Positions 1-12,200 of a stretch of DNA of 64,000 bases are shown here, piece after piece. Position numbers and translations under genes: made by a program. Position 1 is the first letter of the stretch, and every line of letters begins with the position of its first letter. The notes beneath the pieces were generated by a model, which saw only the letters and a list, made by a program, of their open reading frames with translations, was not told the origin of the DNA and did not search any database. Source of the stretch: Beta vulgaris subsp. vulgaris (taxonomy: Eukaryota; Streptophyta; Magnoliopsida; Caryophyllales; Amaranthaceae); contig NC_079202.1 of the NCBI RefSeq assembly GCF_026745355.1, forward strand, positions 64,019,055 to 64,083,054. Reading direction: 5' to 3'.

Positions 1-2006
1 TCACCAAATGCCACTAAACCTAATCTTTTTAAAAAGAGAAATGATAATCACTAAGTAACCTCAAAGTCTATAGTCGTTTGGAATATCTTTTCAATTGAAT
101 TAGAATACTGTCTGACATCCTGGATTTTACGAGTCCTCCCCTCTTTTACTCAGTAGCTTACATGCTAACCAGATCAATGCAATCTCAATTCTCAGGTAGT
201 ACATTTAAGGCTATATATACCTTGAAAGGGTTTGCAAATGCTATTTGAAAAATAAAACAAAGCATTTATAAACTTCAACATCCGTGACGCGTAATTGCAA
301 ACTTAGAGATGACATAAAGTGTAAATAGAGACATGCTACATTCATGACCCTGTGGGGAATTGTACTTTGATCCGACTATCTTGACAAGCAACAATAAAAA
401 AGCTCCACATAAGTCCATCTCGATATGATGTCAAAGACTGAAAGAACAGATGCCTAAGATCCAGAGTATATCCTCAGATGCCTATTTCTTTCTTAGCCAA
501 CGGAAAAAAAGAATAGATAAGAATGCAGGAAGAAAACTGCATAATGGAAAGAGGTGCACAAATGACCGAAAGACAGCTAGCAAGAGAGAAGTGCACCAGT
601 TAGGCAAATTGATTTACTTCGATTTGCAATAGATTGGGTTAACTAAGAGGAAATTGCACAGATTGATTCACCATCGAAATGAATCAACATAGCAGCCAAA
701 GAAGATTAGCATTGATTAGGAAAAACAAGGAAATGATAGAAAATAGTCACAAATGATAGCTCATCTACATCCAATTTGCCAATGCCAGCTCCTCCATCAA
801 TAATTGACTAAACTACAGGGGATTCGAAGATAAAGTCATCACTAAACAATACCCTCACCACAACGAATGTATGAGGTTTGACTCGGATAGTCAAATAATA
901 CAAGAATATCAAATCCTGAACTCTAAAAGATGGGGTTCACTTCAAAAACCAAATTGGATGGGGTTCTCATGTCCTATATCATGATCCTACAGATCTCTGT
1001 CATCAAGGTCACCCTTAATATACCTTGACTTCTTAATTAGTGATGATATATGGATGCAATGTGAGAGAGTGGAGTGGCGCTGCAATGGTGCAGTCACTTG
1101 ACTCTCAAAGCAATGACCCGGACTTTAATGAATCCTCATACGCCCCATAAACCAAAGGGCAGTCTGGGATGCCCTAAGATAGAGACTGGAGAAAGGATGT
1201 GGGTCCCACAGTCACCTTAAAAAAAAAAAACAGCTAAGTACTTAAATCTAATTAGCAGTTCTTGGAGATCGATATATGACTACATTGAACTCCTTCAGCC
1301 CAAAAAATTGTCAAAGTTGTAATGTTATTTGTAGTTGCAATATGACAATGAAGCAATAACAAGAGTCATGAGTTGGATAGTTTAACGTTGCACATGTATC
1401 CTAGCATGAAACTAACACACCTCACACTCCAAAGGCACCAGTTTATACCAATGTTCATGCACATTGTAAAGCAAGCAGACAAATTTCTAGTTTTACTTTT
1501 TCAATCTTTTCTTTAAAAATTATTAGGTTGGGGGAGTGGGATCTTGAAGCAGGGTTTCAAAATCAATCTTGACAAAACACATGTTATAAGAGATACTAGA
1601 AAAAAACTTCACTTTCAAAGTGGCTGCAATCAATAATACTTCATGTAGCCAGAAACATTTACAAGAATACAAAGGTAGAAAGCATCATCTATTAATCTAA
1701 GCATTTTGAACGAGACAAAGGATCAAAGATAATAACTTTATTATTAGAAATAAAAAAATATACTTGCAAAATTACACGAAAAGAAATTGCAAAAGCAGTA
1801 TTTCTTATAGAATTTGTAAAAAAAAACGAAATTAGAAAAGAAGATCCTTGAACTGATGATGTATTCACTACTCAGTAGTGGTTGATTACATTACAGTTAG
1901 ATTTAGAAAAAGAATGAATGAATGATGAAAAGTGAAGAAGAATGATAAAAGCGATTAACAAGGTGGTTTTGTGTAACATTGTTATGAATTATGATGTAGG
2001 TGGTAC
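1..2006. other. No coding exon recognised; probable intron of the ORP1-like gene
   Basis: I see no conserved coding segment here on either strand. The minus-strand ORP1-like gene to the right has a good splice donor at 2006-2005 and must continue leftward, so this is most simply intron 2 of that gene. The region is AT-rich with several A-runs. The lysine-rich 60-codon plus-strand frame at 450-632 resembles no family I know. Confidence 0.4.
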
Positions 2007-2909
2007 CTCTAACTGACGCAAATTATCAATGAACATCCATTGCTTCTGCTTAAGTAAAACAAGTTGTTTCTGGATTTCAGCAAACTCAACCCTCATAATC
2101 TGCTCACTATCCTGTATAACTCCTTCACTAAGACCCTCTTGTTGTAAACGTTGCCTAAGTTTTTGAGTAGACATAGCAAGATTATCAACAGGAGCCATGA
2201 GTTCACTATTAGACATACGAGGAAACATATCCTTAACAGCTTGCAATGCATCCATCCAAGCCATCCGATCTTCTCGAGTTTCAGCTCTTAAATGCAGTCT
2301 CTTTGTTCCAGTATAAATGGAGAATCTCTTATCATCTGACCTACTCTCGCGAATCGATGAAACCTTAAAAAGTTCAATCCAATCAATACCAACATAAACC
2401 ACCATGATTGAAAAAAAGTAAAGCAGCATAAGTTATGTTACCTTAAGATGAACCTCCCCAAAAGGCTTCCGAGGAAGAAGATGATGTGAGTTATTATTGT
2501 TACTGCTATTGCGGCGAATCCTACGCATAGAATCATCTCCGATGACCTTAAACCCTTTTTCAGACTCTAAAGTAAGAGTGATTTTATGAGGGCCATGAAT
2601 TTTATAATAAGAAAGAACTCCATCTTGAAGTACAAACCATCTAGATCTCCAACCTTTGCCATAATTGACCCATTTATATAGAATCCCACATATGCCGTTA
2701 CCAATCATATCATTAATCTTCACTTCTCTTTGATCAACAGTCGACATCTGTTGACTGTTATTAGAATTAGAAATAGAATTGATACCATTGGTAATCTCTC
2801 TCCTGTTCACGGCGGCGTTATCGTGAATTATCGAACAAGTATCGGTGGAGGAGAGAGAATTAGGCGGCATTGGATCTGAGATTGGAGACACACAGCAGAA
2901 AGGATGCAT
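2007..2909 (-). CDS. ORP1: Oxysterol-binding protein-related protein, ORP1 class (5' exons only)
   Basis: Plant ORP1-class proteins bind sterols or phosphoinositides at membrane contact sites; an N-terminal PH domain targets membranes and a C-terminal OSBP domain binds lipid. Two exons are visible: 2442-2909 (156 codons, ATG at 2909) and 2007-2363 (119 codons). They join as [14 protein letters not shown] with donor GTAACA and acceptor AAG. The N-terminus [12 protein letters not shown] is typical of the class. The PH domain covers about residues 75-205, with [20 protein letters not shown] at its start and the invariant tryptophan in [14 protein letters not shown] at its end. A coiled-coil-like segment ([12 protein letters not shown] through [15 protein letters not shown]) follows. 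Donor GTACCA lies at 2006. The coiled-coil remainder and the OSBP domain (EQVSHHP motif) are not in the window, so the gene either continues past the left edge or is truncated. Family assignment is strong; paralogue number is not determinable. Confidence 0.88.
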
Positions 2910-5900
2910 GTCATCACACTTTTCACCGGATCATCTCATCTTAATTTTACCGGAGTTATCTAAAAACCACCAAACTGTATTTCATATTTTAATTATTACA
3001 ATTACAGATTTTGAGGGAATTGGGAAGAGAGAGATTAGAGATGTAACTTGTAAGAGATGAAGAGTGAAGACGATGTCGAGGGAAGTTTTTAAAAAAATAC
3101 CGAAGAGGAGACTCTTAGAAGAAAAGAGATATAGAGAGAAAAATTAATGGTGCGATGTTTTTTTTTTTGTTTAATTTAGTTTTGAGTTTGTAGGCGGTTG
3201 GAATTTCGTTTTTATTTTCTTCATTTTCCAACTGCGTCTACGAATCTTCACCGAGTCAAATTTTTCATTTTTCGCACACGTTTACCAAATTACCATATGA
3301 CAACATCCATATTCCATAGACCATCTTCAACTTTTTTTTCGTTTTTTTTTCTTCTGAAAATCATTTTTATTTGCTAAAACAATGATCATTTATATAAATT
3401 AATGCTAAAATTGTTAGTACTGCCCGAGTTTTAAAGTAAAAAGTATAAAGTACTCTTGTTTTTTTTTTTTATCATTCTCACTTAAAATTTGACACTATTC
3501 ATGCTTAGAAAAAATCTTCTCAATATTTTCAATTTGTAAGAAAAAATATAGTCATGTAAAATCTTGTTTGATTCGTCTCAATTAGTACAATATTATATTC
3601 AATCGTTAAATTTTACTAATATGTAATGAAAAACATTTAAGTTCAAAGAAGTGCATTGGAAAATGTACACAAAAAAGTGAAAAAGATAAAAAAATAAATA
3701 GAGGTAATATGTTACTTGATTGAAGATAAGATTATTTTACATGACTCCTGTTAGATTATCGAACTAACGTAGTATTTGATATAATCCACCCACTTGTTTA
3801 GGATGATTTAGCCTCAATTAGACTCATAATTATTCTTAAAATCATGTCTTAACTTTCAAGGAACAAAAAGGCTAATATTACTTACCTTTGCTTTTAATAG
3901 TCAAATAACTCAAATATGATAAATTCATAAGTTCGGATTTGTTTAATTTATTTACACCTAAAAAGCAAAACGCACAAAGCATCACTTGGCTTTAGTTACG
4001 AAGATGAACATGTACCTAGTACCTCAATTGAGCGCTTTACTTCAACATTAAGAGAAGATTCACTATTTTCTTTCTCAAAGTGCTCAAACAAAAAAACATT
4101 ATTAAGTTAGACGAAAATTGTATTATACTTAAAAAAAAGATTTATTTTAACAAAACAACCACATGGAGAATCAACTAATTGGAATTATATATGATACATG
4201 TTAGATTACTAGCTCATCCTCTTAGCATATTAGTGAAATTCGAAAGTTTAGCAAGCTCATCGTATTTTCAATTAAATAATCGAAATTCAGTTCATACAAA
4301 TTTAGGTAAAAAGAAATAAAGAACACATCTTTATTTAAATAACTTAGCTTATTAGTTTTTCAACAAATGAACTTTTTTAAACATTTAATTACTTTTTTCA
4401 GTTACTGTAAAAAAAAAAAAATTACTTTTTTCAGTTATGAAATAATCTAGTTGTGTGACGCGGAAGACTATCTAATCAACCACGAGACGTTCTCTCCAAG
4501 TATGCTTTCACGAATCTTTTAAAGTGATTAGGTTGGACTAATTCATGATTTGCCGCACTTGCTTACGCTTGTTTCAACTTGTAAGTTGTAAACATGATAT
4601 TTTTTAGTTAAAGTATTGAATTTTTTTAGTGAAACTTCTGTCATTTGTCATGCAAAAAAAACACACAGATCTCTTTTTTATTCCAAGTTATGGGTTGATG
4701 GTATACTTGTCTACTTATGAATTATCTAGCTGTATAGGTTTTTTAAGTTGCACCTACCTGATTAAAATTTGATGAATTCTTGTGTGACTAGTCAAATTTT
4801 TGTCACCCAACAAAATCCATCACTTATTCCAACTTCACGCACGTTACGTAGTATTGTATATGCATATTATTTTTCCTATCTTATTCATTTACAAGCAAAA
4901 TATGGTAGACTTATTTGTGTTAGATCACAGTTCTTATCCCTCAAAGATATTTCTATAATGCTACAACTTTGCCAGTATGCTTTGAGGTAGGACTTTGGAG
5001 TAATTAGATTTGTGCTAAGTAGCTAATATTGAAATAAATGATTGGTCGTTGTACTTTGCACTCATAGAATGCTAAACTGAATAGAAATTGGAATAAATTC
5101 TCATTCACTTGAAATGTTATATGCGGCGTTATGCCTAGAATTTATACCACGCAAAAATTATTCCTTTCATACACACAATCAAAGATAAATTCTTGCTCCA
5201 TTCAATTTAGTTCTAGATGGCCATTTTATTAAAAAATTATAAGTCAAATCACTTTGCCAAACAACATAACTAGTAGTTCATTTTTAGTTGCTTTCCAACT
5301 ATAACTTGTGCAAGTGCAATAACAAACTATACTCCGTACTCTTCTTCTAGGCTCAACTTCATATATCACCAACCAAATTTCTCATTGCCTGTATAAGTTA
5401 TAATTCATATAATATGTCTTTTCTGTAATTTGTTAATACTAAGGCTCAAAACAAGAGTTTTGTTTTCATTCAATTGTATATTTTTAACATTCGCGTCAAC
5501 ATAAATATAAGATAATCCGCCGCCCGATTTGCTTCAACATAAATATAAGATAATCCGCCGCCCGATTTGCTTCAACATAAACAAGTGTTACACAAGCACT
5601 TTTACGCTTTCTTTACATACAAACTACAAAGTAATAACAAGAAATATTAAGAAGGTTTTCCTTTCTAGGAGGTAAAAAAAAAAAAAACTCTTAGCAAATT
5701 AGACATGCACAACTGTCATATTGTTAACATATTTGAAAAGGAGGAAAAAGCTAATAAAGTACTCATGAACAACGGTTGCCACTTCAAGCGTGCATTAAAT
5801 TTACTAGTGAATAGTGAATTAGTGATTCTCTCAGAAGATTAGTGGTGGGCAACGTACGGCCTCACAATTCAATGTAGTTCTCAAGTCTCACACTCTCGCT

Positions 5901-8900
5901 TCGAACTTGGAAGTATATGTAAATATGTAATGTACTACCTGGCCCCTGGGATCGTGAAAGCTACTCTACCTTCTTTTTCTTCACTTAAGCTCTGCCCCAC
6001 CATACTTTGCTAACCATGTGACTAAACTAACACATATACACCCCATTGATGCTAATGTTCTACCTTAACCGAATCAAATGCTCCTTATATCTTTCCCAAT
6101 ATTACTCATTTCTTTCCGTTTCTGTTTCAATGTCAAATACTTCTTTTTGCCCAATTTGATCTATTCACATAATCACACTAGTTATTCTTTTTTAACGGTC
6201 AAGAAACATTATATTCTCTTCCTTCAAAACGTTCGTGCTTCGCTTTCGAGATCATAATGCCTATGATGATGCAGGATGTAGAATCTAAGTTTGTAACATG
6301 GTTTGTTGATTTGTTGCTTTTATGATATACAGTACTCAATATTGTGGGGATAACATTTTAGTTAGTTCAATAATGAGAAAAGTAGTATTAGGCAAAGTCA
6401 AAAATTGATTGCTTGACGTTTTCAATAGTTATCCAAGGTCATAAATCAATCAGAAAGCTACATTGCATGAAGACTAAACTGCATGGTTAGCTACGTAAAT
6501 CGGCTTAAATTAAGCACGTCCATATTTGCAATATTGAAGCATACGATACAAGTTGAAATAGCTCAAATTGTGCACTTAACCAAACTCAATGAATGCGTTC
6601 ATTTCCTTTATTATACAAAGTCACGTGACATTCCACCGTCTAGACTATAAATAACACAAATTATAAGTAGATAAACTTTTAAAGTAAAAGTAACAGGTAC
6701 TTTTGGTGGCATTGAAAGGTAAGCAAAAAACAAAGACTCCTTACAGCAGAATAGCAGGTGCTATTTATTGGATTCTGATTTCTGAACGATACAACAGTTT
6801 GAATGATTGCTGGACAAAATTTATGGATTTCCCTTCACCAGTCACCAGTACCCAGTGGAAAAAGAAAAAAGGGGGTCCAGGTTAAGAGTGGGGTTCTACA
6901 CTAGTGTAATTCTAGACATCCAAAAACTACTATGACAACAACCCAATATTGGATGCATCTCTGGATATGGACAAAATTATCCATCCTGCAGATAATATCT
7001 TGAATTTCACCTATAATTCATACCCCTATTATAAAAAAAAAAAACTCACTTTGTTCATTTTAAGCCAACATCAATGTGAAACTATAGACTTGTCTCAAAT
7101 CCCCCATAATCATCTAGTAATTCAAAATTTACTATCTAGATTCGAACTAGAGACATCCGATTGGTGGTGAAGCTGCTCCAAAAGAAATGATGTGCTTTCA
7201 TGGCTCAAACCAACACCTATGGTTAAAGATGGAGTAACAAACCCATATCGCTGTGAACTAAACTGAACTTTTTTTTAATGATAATTAAGCTAAACTAAAC
7301 TTACGAGAAGAAACTAATTGAACTGAACTAAACTAAACAAGCAAAACTAAAAGAAATGAATCCTAAAGAACATGTTCTTAGTAGGTCCCTTTTTACTTGA
7401 CCAAATAAAGCCTTCAATTTGAGGTGTAGAAATTCGGAAGCTGGAAAGCTCTCAAGTAACTAACTATTACACTTAACTAGGAAATATGTTGCCGATGAAA
7501 TGCAAGAAGCAATAAAGGTGCCAACGGTTACTAATTACTACTATGGTGAAATAGGGAGAACATGTAATCATATGATGTATCTATTCTAAGGTGGGAATTT
7601 GAGTTAAAAATCCAAAAAAGTTGTTTGACAAAAATGAGCTGGAAGCTCTATATCTACATCTAAGTTGGACCATATATTTTCACTTTGACAGTAGTCTAAC
7701 ACCAGAAAGAAAGAAAAAAAGGAGCCCACTTCAACATATAAAGAGACTTCAAATCTGCAATGCGAACAAAAGTGTGTGCTTAATGCTAGGCCAAGGCCCC
7801 TCATATCAAAACTAAGGGAATCATAGCGATACGCATGTTACTAAAATCCAACCAAATTGTCGTCTTATTTTTACAAAAGTTATGGGATGAGCTCATGCCC
7901 AGAACAGTAGAGCACCCAACTGAAAGGCTGTCAAATGTTGAAAAACTTAACGTCAAATTTCTAATCATGTAGTGGTGCAAATTCATCGATCAAATTGTCG
8001 TTATTATAAGAATATAAAAAAATCCAATCACATATGACAACCTTAAAAAAGTAACTTTGTCTTGACATCATATAACTAATTTACCTGAAGTATAATTACA
8101 CAGAGAGATGTTTTACATTCACTTCCACTTTGTGAAAAAAAAAAAAAGGCAATGATCGAATATCTATAGTGAGGCAATTTTATCGAACAAATTCGACTAA
8201 TGCTGCAAGTAGATTTATTAGTTAGCTTGGGCAACTCAAACGTTCAAAGATTAAATCCAAATGTTAGAGCTTCATCCTCATTACACAAGGTGGAAGGTTG
8301 AAAACTGAGAGAATATTGTGTTTGAAAAAAGGCTAGATGGAGAACTTGTTCTCTATCAAATAGTGAGGAATTGCCGCGGAGACCACATTAATAAATTTAC
8401 CAAAATACCCCTTCTCATATGTAGTGGAGGTGGAGAACATTTCTCTAAATAGCAGGACTATTTTTGTCTAGCCAATGTGGGATTTGGAAGAAGATTTATA
8501 CACTTGTTAATTCATATATATAGTTTAAGTGTCGAGTCATGAGTGACATAGTCAGAAATGCATGAGAGTTGAGAGCATAGCAGCTGTATAAGATCCAAAT
8601 ACAAAAATGGACCCCCTCATTGCACTTTTACAAATAAATAAGGAGTAATTGGGTAGCTTTTACTCCTATAGAAAACAGTGAGGTCAGGCCAGCCAGTTCA
8701 CCAGACAACAGATATCAGTCATCAGATAACTGTTAGGGTCGTCAGACCACATAAAGTTGTTTGGTGACATTATTAACTAAGAATCAACCCATCACTCCAT
8801 CAGGGATCAGCCACAAACAAAAACAAAAAAAATTCCCACAGCTAATGCAACCAAAACCGAGCATCAACCCACACATATCACATATGTGACACACCCCTTT

Positions 8901-9224
8901 GATATATCAAAATTATTTTGTCTCTCAACTACCAAAACAACATTGGTCAAAATTGTGGCAAGAAGATAATCAGATCTGGGATGAATATAAACTGCAGAGA
9001 ATCATTCAAATCAATTTCTGACATGGTGAAATGATAAATTAAATCAAACTTTGACCAAGATTGCACTAAGCACAGGAAATAGAGCAAGGTACAGGGATCT
9101 GTCATTGTATATTAAAGACTACTCTATTTACATATATTTATTATATCCCCAAAATAAAATAAAATAAAAAGGGAAAGGATATAACCTCATAAATAGCACA
9201 TGAAAGAGCTTAGCAGCCCACTCT
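2910..9224. other. Intergenic region between the ORP1-like 5' end and the HCS1 3' end
   Basis: About 6.3 kb with no convincing gene. The first few hundred bases should hold the ORP1-like 5' UTR and promoter (pyrimidine-rich on the minus strand). The rest is AT-rich, with A/T homopolymers and small duplications such as an 18-bp direct repeat near 4385-4440 and the 38-bp tandem repeat listed separately. The 60-80 codon frames here show no recognisable domain. Confidence 0.5.
5496..5582. repeat. 38-bp tandem repeat, about 2.3 copies
   Basis: The unit starts TCAACATAAATATAAG and ends with a GC-rich CCGCCGCCCGATTTGCT segment. Copies start at 5496 and 5534, with a partial third at 5572, so spacing is exactly 38 bp twice. 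The two full copies look identical, suggesting a recent duplication. Confidence 0.85.
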
Positions 9225-12200
9225 TCAACTCATTTTGTGTCTGACTAGTCCTTTGAAGAAGTCAAGGCTGTCATGTAGGATATTAATCATTTAGCTGACA
9301 AAGTAATAATGGACAATGCTATTGTATCAATAACAAATTCATGGAAAGTGGGAAAATTTTGAATAAATGATCTCAAAAAGCCATCAATGGTGGACAAGAT
9401 GTGCATCCCATGATAAAATATTACTATTAACTTAGCTGCTCTACCAACCACCACAAAGAGGAGCAAAAATATGAGATTGGTGAAAGAATAAGATTGTATT
9501 GGCACGTCTCTTAACTATGGTATACAAATAACAACTACCTTTGGATTCATTTTTTAATGTGGATTGAAGCTATTATCAAACTCCTATAAACATTTCCTAC
9601 TCTTTCAACATGGAGACAGTAAAATGGGCCTAAACTTTTAGTAATAATCTCCTTTTCTTTTTTTCCCTGCTTATGTTAGCTCAAATGATTGATTCCACCT
9701 TTAATTTATTCTTCTGATAATAATGCATCAGCCATTATTCTTGTGTTCTTTTCTTCAATTATGGAGGTTCTTTTTAGTTCTTTGAAATCACAGCAAGATC
9801 TAAGGAAAATAATTAGATTTTAGAAGAATCTTTTGTGCTCCCACCATCCAATTTCAAATCTTCCTAGAAAGCATGGGCACATCTTTGAAAATTAATATAC
9901 TTAATTGGGGATAGAAGTTAAGGACAATTGTTGTTTTGAAGTTACATATTGAAATAAATCCAACAAAATCAGACATGCTAATATTTATATTCATTGATGA
10001 ACTATATGGTTATGTTAGCTCAGACTCATAAAAAGGCAAACCAGAGGATAAAATGGGACAGATTGAGTATTGTTTTTTGATGTAAACAGCTGCTCTGCAG
10101 AACACTTGGAGAAGGGGGTTCTCCCTAAAGGGCATGCTTTAGATTTTAAAAGATGTCATAAAAAGAACGACTTGATTATGTCTAGATTGGGGACAATGTC
10201 TGAGATGGATGGGCAACAGAAGTACTGAAGGAATAACCTAGCAACGTAAGATTCATAAAACGTGACTAATCCTCATGTTTACAGTATAAGGCAGGTCATA
10301 AGCTCTATATGGTCATCAGAGTAATAGATCTAAAACAACAAAACATGATGCTCTCATCTTACAGAAGAACAAAACCTTTGGCACTTTCTCAGAAAGAGAC
10401 TGGCAAAAGTTCCAAGGAGACACCTTTAGGCTCCATGATTAACATTGCAAATTTGCAATATGTTTCAAGGCCTACCCAACCAGGAATGCAGTAATCGATT
10501 TCACACCTTTGTTCCTATCTTTCCTTCAAATACAAAAGTTTCAATGTTCCCAAGATTAATACAATTGTGATGAATGAAAACCATCTTTGTCCTAAACTAC
10601 GGAAATGGGTAATATAGGACGTCTAATTGCCTATACTAAGAAAGTAAGCATTTAATCAACATTGGAAGGATAATACTATTTATTAAGACGTACCTATTGC
10701 CATCTGGGTGCAGCTCACACATTTGACCATCATCTCCAATTGCCCGTAAATATCCTGATGATGTCAATCCCTGCAAGAGCATCCAATGACAGATCAATAG
10801 ACTCAGCTCATCTGGCTAGCATCACAGTCAACTCAAACAATAACAACAACAATCAAAGACAGGCAGGGATTTACCGTCTAAACATAAATAAATAACCACT
10901 GTGATTATCATCTATTAATAACACCTAAAATTTTCTTGATTTAAGTTATCTTTGAACTAGCAAGTAGCAACTATGAGGAAGCTGAGTCACTTGGATGCTT
11001 CAGAAATGGTTTCATCTAATGTGGATAGGTCAAGCTTTTCTATGTTTACCCATTAGTTTTCAAGGATCATAACGACATACAAACCCGTTAAAGGTGTGTC
11101 AGATATGAGTGCATCACAGGTGCAGAAAGGTAAACTGAAGAGTTGAAGTAAAAGAGCAAGGCACATGGTCCATCATAATCCTTTACCAGGGATTGACAAG
11201 AAAACTTGCAGTCACCACCAAAATGATTTGGGGTCTACTGACATGAATAGCCATATAAAATCGTTTCCATGACCAGTAAACTTAGAAATAAAGTTAAAGA
11301 GAGTGAGCAAAGAAAATTGAGGAAGTGAAAGTGAGTAAAGTAAGACAAGATAAAACATAAGGAACAAAGATCTGAATGAAGTGTAAAGAGAGCAAACCAG
11401 AACATGAGTATATAAAAATAAAATTTGAGAAGGTTTTTATAAAAGATGGTGTAAAGAGAGAATAAACTGAGGATATAAAAATAAAATTTGAAAAATTTTC
11501 ATAAAAGTGGGTAAAGAGAGTAAAATAAATGTGAAGAAAAACAAATGGAAAGGCCTGAGAAAACCTGCACTCATCCATTCCTATTATTACCTGAATAGTC
11601 ACAATATTATCCACTGGTTTCCCCTCGCAAGTATCTTGTATGATAACTCTTTGTCCACTGCAGGCATACAGCAAAAGAACAAGTCACCACAACAAATTAA
11701 ATTGCTTGAAGCGAACCAAGATACTTGCTTTAATATAAAATTTAATAGATGAGAAAAAACTAAATATACTGATACCTACAACCAGTCAAGGATTTGCAAT
11801 ATGGGTTTTTACGGAGAGATAACTAGAAGTGGAACCAATTCTCAGAAGTAACCACTCACGGTAGTTCAGAACTGGAAGCATCTACTAGACCCGCTTTCTG
11901 ACGACACTAAACCTCTAGCTAGAAATACTTGAAAAGTTGATCAAAATGCATATTCTCAACCCCAAACCACTACTTTCATACACAATTGATCTATAGTCCC
12001 AATATAGCAACTCCTGGGGCTGCGAGCACCTTCAACTTTTGGGGGGTCTTCAAATTTGCAGAAGCCTAGGTTGTGCTATTGGGAAAGATGGTGGCAGAGG
12101 AGTTTGCGTTAGCAAGATAGTATAGGACAGTGGTTGCCAGAGTGTTGTAGAAGCTTTAAAGAAAAGAGAACAGGCTTGAACTACTTTTGTTTGATCTTAA

